Positions 14,212 to 16,884 of a DNA stretch of 16,884 nt are shown here, one piece after another (position 1 is the first letter of the stretch; each line of letters starts with the position of its first letter). Source of the DNA: JADLHS01 sp964539515 (GTDB lineage: Bacteria; Verrucomicrobiota; Verrucomicrobiia; Limisphaerales; JADLHS01); NCBI GenBank assembly GCA_964539515.1, contig CAZIJO010000132.1, forward strand, positions 1 to 16,884. The letters run 5' to 3'. The position numbers and the translations under genes were made by a program. The notes below the pieces were generated by a model. The model made no database searches, was not told where the DNA came from, and worked only from the letters and a program-made list of their open reading frames with translations.

Positions 14212-14788
14212 GGCAGCGAAAAGAGCAGTCGAAGTACCAAGTCCATTCGCCGGTAACACTCTCCGGCACTGACCGCGACCGGTCCTCAAACCGCAGCGAG
14301 TGCTTGGGCAGGGATACAAATGCACGAAATGCACCTTGCGGAACTTGTTCTAAAAGAAATCTTTCTGTGCAGGCTATCGCCAATGGAGGTCGAAGTTGAT
14401 CATCCGATTGATTCCAAAGAAGGTATGCCTGAAAAGGTCCGGCTTGGGGTGGATTGGACTTCGTTGGAGCGTTAACCAGGCTTTCACGATAATCGCCACA
14501 CTGTGTTCAAACGGAATGACTTCCATGAGCTGACTTGTCCCATGGGGCGCATCCTATTTTGCTTAGCAGTGAACCGACAATCCTCCCGCCGTGGTTCATA
14601 ATGGAACACACAGCGCAATGGTGTGTGCTCCTCCCGTCTCGCCGTGTGAAGCTTCGTGCGATTGAAGCCAGAGGGCCAAAGGTTGAAGTCATTCACCAGA
14701 ACCTACCGTCTCCCCAAGGCCCCCGAGTCGCCATCCAGTAGGCGGGGTCCCAACCAGCCCCAGTCGCGAAGCGTTTCTGGAGGCAAAA
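14212..14788. other. Non-coding stretch, possible dispersed repeat
   Basis: 577 bp without a convincing gene. Short frames on both strands have odd composition and no family pattern. The part from about 14460 to 14720 (best read on the minus strand) looks like an ordered non-coding unit and contains the hairpin listed at 14603-14631. The base composition is lower in GC in places (for example 14340-14420) than in neighbouring genes. It could be a decayed gene or an interspersed repeat. Confidence 0.35.
14603..14631. repeat. Imperfect hairpin in non-coding stretch
   Basis: GGAACACACA (14603-14612) pairs with TGTGTGCTCC (14622-14631) at 9 of 10 positions, with a 9-nt loop. No T-run follows on either strand. 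The right arm shares GTGTGCTCCT with 9619-9628 in the other suspected repeat region, which may be chance. Confidence 0.5.
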
Positions 14789-15682
14789 CTACTTCTTCCG
14801 CCCACCTTTATCGTCAAGGTTCTGCTTCAACTGTTCGGGCGTCACGCGGCTTTGGACCCCGTCGGCCGGCACTTCAACTTTCGCCACCCAAAGCAGCGCA
14901 TTCAAAGTGAGTTTGCGGAAATTGTCATCGCCCCAATTGCGGTGAAAATGCGCGCCGGTGAATCCAAAGCCACGCCCGCCGCCGGGACGCTCGCTCGCCC
15001 ATGCCACATGTTGTAAATCGCCGCGCTTGACCGCGGCCCGCATGGCGGGATTGCCGGAGTGCGGCCCGTCGCTGCGGTCCGTCGTGCTGGCGGGAGGGAC
15101 GGCGCTCAGGATCGGCATCACGCCTTTCATTCCATCGCGAAAACGCATGTTGAAATACCACTCGTCCCGAATTGTGAACGGCTTTACTCCCCGGGTGATG
15201 GGATGCACAGGCAATTGCTTGAACTCCGCGTCCCAATGCGGGTTCACTGACCAATGGATTTCGAAGGCGCCGCCGATCCAGCTGAGGAACTCCGCTTCGC
15301 CCTTTTCCTTGGTTGGCTCGACCGCGTAATGCACACACGCCAAGCCCACGCCCTGGTCCATCAGGCTGCCGATGGTTTGCAGGCGGTTGCCTTGCAGCAA
15401 TGGATGCCCGCCACCCCCGTCGCTGTAAACCACAATGGCCGCGGCCCCGACGAAAGCATCGGTCGTGTCCGGCCAGCCGTTGCTGTACACCACCGAAGTA
15501 ACGCCCGGCACCTGGTCCAGACCCGCTTTGAGGAGCAGACAGCCTGCGCGATGTTCATGTTCGCCTGGACCATGGCTCGGTGCCCCGGCGATGAGGACGA
15601 TCTGTTTATCCGCCGCGGAGAGGGCCGTGGGCAGGAGCAGAACGAGCAAAAGCAAGGCAAACGAGGACCAGCGAAGTTTCAT
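14789..15682 (-). CDS. Secreted ThuA-like domain protein
   Basis: 297 residues from the ATG at 15682; an in-frame TTG 15 bp upstream is less likely because the ATG starts directly at the signal peptide (MKLRWSSFALLLLVLLLPTA, cleavage near LSA-AD). The rest is a ThuA/trehalose-utilisation domain with a class-I glutamine-amidotransferase-like fold: 'VLIAGAPSHGPGEHEHRAG' (29-47), 'VGLACVHYAVE' (112-122, nucleophile-elbow position C116), 'GGAFEIHWSVNPHW' (137-150), 'IRDEWYFNMRF' (171-181) and 'HFHRNWGDDNFRKLTLNALLWVA' (245-267). ThuA was linked genetically to 3-keto-trehalose handling in rhizobia; secreted homologues are common near sugar-degrading genes. It follows the DUF1080 gene by 20 bp and is probably co-transcribed with it. 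The polar tail (270-297) is an extension. Confidence 0.87.
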   Translation of the reverse strand: MKLRWSSFALLLLVLLLPTALSAADKQIVLIAGAPSHGPGEHEHRAGCLLLKAGLDQVPGVTSVVYSNGWPDTTDAFVGAAAIVVYSDGGGGHPLLQGNRLQTIGSLMDQGVGLACVHYAVEPTKEKGEAEFLSWIGGAFEIHWSVNPHWDAEFKQLPVHPITRGVKPFTIRDEWYFNMRFRDGMKGVMPILSAVPPASTTDRSDGPHSGNPAMRAAVKRGDLQHVAWASERPGGGRGFGFTGAHFHRNWGDDNFRKLTLNALLWVAKVEVPADGVQSRVTPEQLKQNLDDKGGRKK

Positions 15683-15702
15683 GGGCGGGTGAAGCAAAAT
15701 GG

Positions 15703-16770
15703 TTAACGTTGATAAAGAACAAAGACATGGTCCGAGCCACCGGTGGATTTGAATTCCTTGGGGCGGGCGGCGCTGTTGACGGCGTAGCAGATCTTGAGCG
15801 TGGCGCCGTTGAGTTCGTAGATGGCAGGAATGGTATCGCCGGATTGGAGCGAAACCTCCAAGGTCTTGGGACTGGCCTGCGCGTCGAACTGGAGCGTGCC
15901 GGATTCATTCTGGCCGGCGGCATCCAGTTTGAAGGTGTCGCCTTTGATCATCAGCCTGGCATCGGCAATCGTCGCGTCGTCGAGCGCCTGCCCGTCAATC
16001 ACCAGTTGCTTCACCTTCCACTCACCTTGGATCCGGTCGAGGTCGCTGGCGGTGGTGGATTGCTTGATCCGGAGATCGCGGAATTGGACCGTCATGGGAT
16101 CGCCGGCGTGGAGTTGCAAAGCGAGCACACCCGACTTCGCCGCCTTGGCTTCGCACTCGTCCGTCACGTCCACCGTCAGCGTACCATTGATGAAATGCTG
16201 GAGGTGGTTGCCTTGTGCGATAATGACGTAATCGTTCCAGCCGTCTTTCCTGATGGCCGCTTGAATCTCCTCGGATTTCCCGACCGATCCGGTGACCTGC
16301 TTTTTGCAATCCTTGTCCCAAACGACCTTCTCGCCGCGCGCAGCCATGATGCCCCGGGTCAGGCGTTCTTCATAGAGAATACCGGAGTAGGTGGCGCCGG
16401 CTTCCAAGTCCGCCTGATAACCACCGACACCCCAATTCGCGGCATCCATCACCTTGCTACGATATTGGACGCCGGAGTTGGCAAAGCCCTTGTCATTGTC
16501 AGGGGTGATTTTGTAACTGAATCGCAGTTCGAAATCCGCCAGCGTGCCATCCTTCCAAATCAGAAATGTGTTTCCCTTGGTCGGATTCTCCGCGGTCGTC
16601 CGCCCGACGATGGCGCCGTCCTTCACCGACCAGAATTTGGGATTGCCGTCCCAACCGGTCAGGTCTTTGCCGTTAAAAATCGGGGTGAAGCCCGCATCCG
16701 CCGCCGATGACTTGTTTCCCGCGAAGAACAGCGCGCCGAGCGCCATTGCGATCAGAAGATTTGGTTTCAT
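15703..16770 (-). CDS. Secreted DUF1080 (3-keto-disaccharide hydrolase family) protein with TIGR03067-like C-terminal domain
   Basis: 355 residues, ATG at 16770. Signal peptide about 1-23 (MKPNLLIAMALGALFFAG... SSAA). Residues 27-236 are a DUF1080 / 3-keto-disaccharide hydrolase domain, a concanavalin-like sandwich: 'FTPIFNGKDLTGWDG', 'FWSVKDGAIVG', 'FELRFSYKITPDNDKGFANSGVQYRS', 'GYQADLEAG', 'KDGWNDYVIIAQGNHLQHFING', and 'SGVLALQLHAGDPMTVQFRDLRIK'. Residues 243-355 match the TIGR03067 pattern seen in planctomycetes and relatives: 'DRIQGEWKVKQLVIDGQ', 'LMIKGDTFKL', 'IYELNGATLKICYA' and 'ARPKEFKSTGGSDHVFVLYQR', probably a lipocalin-like barrel. Known DUF1080 members cleave glycosides whose sugar carries a 3-keto group. 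It is the first gene of a pair with the ThuA-like gene. No Shine-Dalgarno site. Confidence 0.9.
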   Translation of the reverse strand: MKPNLLIAMALGALFFAGNKSSAADAGFTPIFNGKDLTGWDGNPKFWSVKDGAIVGRTTAENPTKGNTFLIWKDGTLADFELRFSYKITPDNDKGFANSGVQYRSKVMDAANWGVGGYQADLEAGATYSGILYEERLTRGIMAARGEKVVWDKDCKKQVTGSVGKSEEIQAAIRKDGWNDYVIIAQGNHLQHFINGTLTVDVTDECEAKAAKSGVLALQLHAGDPMTVQFRDLRIKQSTTASDLDRIQGEWKVKQLVIDGQALDDATIADARLMIKGDTFKLDAAGQNESGTLQFDAQASPKTLEVSLQSGDTIPAIYELNGATLKICYAVNSAARPKEFKSTGGSDHVFVLYQR

Positions 16771-16824
16771 ATAGATGTCTTTTGGATGGACGCACGCGCA
16801 TTGCTGCCGATTCAGCTTTTCCGG

Positions 16825-16854
16825 GAAGCACCAAGGGTCTTGTGCAGGTGCTTC
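16825..16854. promoter_or_regulatory. Perfect 8-bp inverted repeat upstream of the DUF1080 gene
   Basis: GAAGCACC (16825-16832) and GGTGCTTC (16847-16854) are perfectly complementary with a 14-nt spacer that can add an inner AAG/CTT pair. It lies 55-84 bp before the ATG on the minus strand. It may be a leader hairpin, an operator, or the terminator of a gene beyond the window; no T-run was seen. Confidence 0.5.
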
Positions 16855-16862
16855 AAGCCTTT

Positions 16863-16883
16863 AACCGCGATATCATTGCGGTT
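16863..16883. promoter_or_regulatory. 21-bp near-palindrome, operator-like, upstream of the DUF1080 gene
   Basis: AACCGCGAT (16863-16871) and ATTGCGGTT (16875-16883) flank ATC. Eight of nine positions pair exactly and one is a G-T pair. The size and symmetry fit a dimeric repressor site (LacI- or TetR-like), 93-113 bp upstream of the DUF1080 start codon. No regulator gene is in the window, so this is a guess from symmetry and position. Confidence 0.45.
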
Positions 16884-16884
16884 G

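Noticed and set aside
13903..14256. 117-codon plus-strand open frame
   Set aside because: Antisense to the better-supported 53-residue membrane protein and without a recognisable pattern.
1..16884. tRNA, rRNA, CRISPR array, transposase or defence system
   Set aside because: Scanning both strands by eye showed no T-loop consensus with a cloverleaf, no regularly spaced repeats, and no transposase, nuclease-helicase or toxin-antitoxin pattern.

Overview
The window looks like a chromosomal segment from a GC-rich Verrucomicrobia-type bacterium, probably close to the Pedosphaera/Limisphaera group; Planctomycetes is the less likely alternative. This is inferred from gene content: a DUF1080 protein with a TIGR03067-type tail, a secreted ThuA-like protein, a secreted Dabb protein, a very long surface protein that ends in a 'STDLVKW...FYR' module, and many Sec signal peptides. 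Few starts have a Shine-Dalgarno site. A run of 10 N at 9381-9390 marks a scaffold join, so the sequence is probably from a draft or metagenome assembly. I see no rRNA, tRNA, CRISPR, transposase or phage gene.

Layout. 1-4389 (+): the 3' part of a giant secreted protein with, in order, an L-type lectin domain, an Ig-like domain, a PKD domain, a YVTN-type beta-propeller, a di-heme cytochrome c peroxidase/MauG-like domain, an Ig-like domain, two YDG repeats, an MBG-like repeat and a C-terminal tail. 4525-5907 (+): an MFS transporter. 5925-7205 (-): a secreted purple-acid-phosphatase-like metallophosphoesterase, convergent with the transporter. 7402-9306 (-): an ABC-F ATPase of the Uup type. 9307-9653: intergenic, with the N gap and possible repeat material. 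9654-9863 (+): a DUF2007-like small protein. 9924-10451 (-): a secreted protein resembling a carbohydrate-binding module. 10677-11051 (-): an exported Dabb protein. 11295-13070 (-): the housekeeping cluster ruvX-truA-trmL. 13244-13720 (+): an unrecognised protein, divergent from ruvX. 13721-14788: mostly non-coding, with one probable 53-residue membrane protein at 14050-14211 (-) and possible repeat material. 14789-16770 (-): a two-gene unit, DUF1080-TIGR03067 followed by a ThuA-like gene, with two inverted repeats upstream at 16825-16883.

How the genes fit together. ruvX, truA and trmL are RNA-processing and modification genes with coupled or close spacing. The DUF1080/ThuA pair points to periplasmic or extracellular handling of oxidised (3-keto) sugars, as inferred from the known roles of both families. 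The lectin/cytochrome protein, the CBM-like protein and the phosphatase are all exported and fit a polymer-degrading, surface-active lifestyle. I find no clear evidence of a new defence or mobile system. The least ordinary items are the lectin-propeller-di-heme fusion, the DUF1080-TIGR03067/ThuA unit with its structured upstream region, the 53-residue membrane protein, and two intergenic stretches that look like dispersed repeats.
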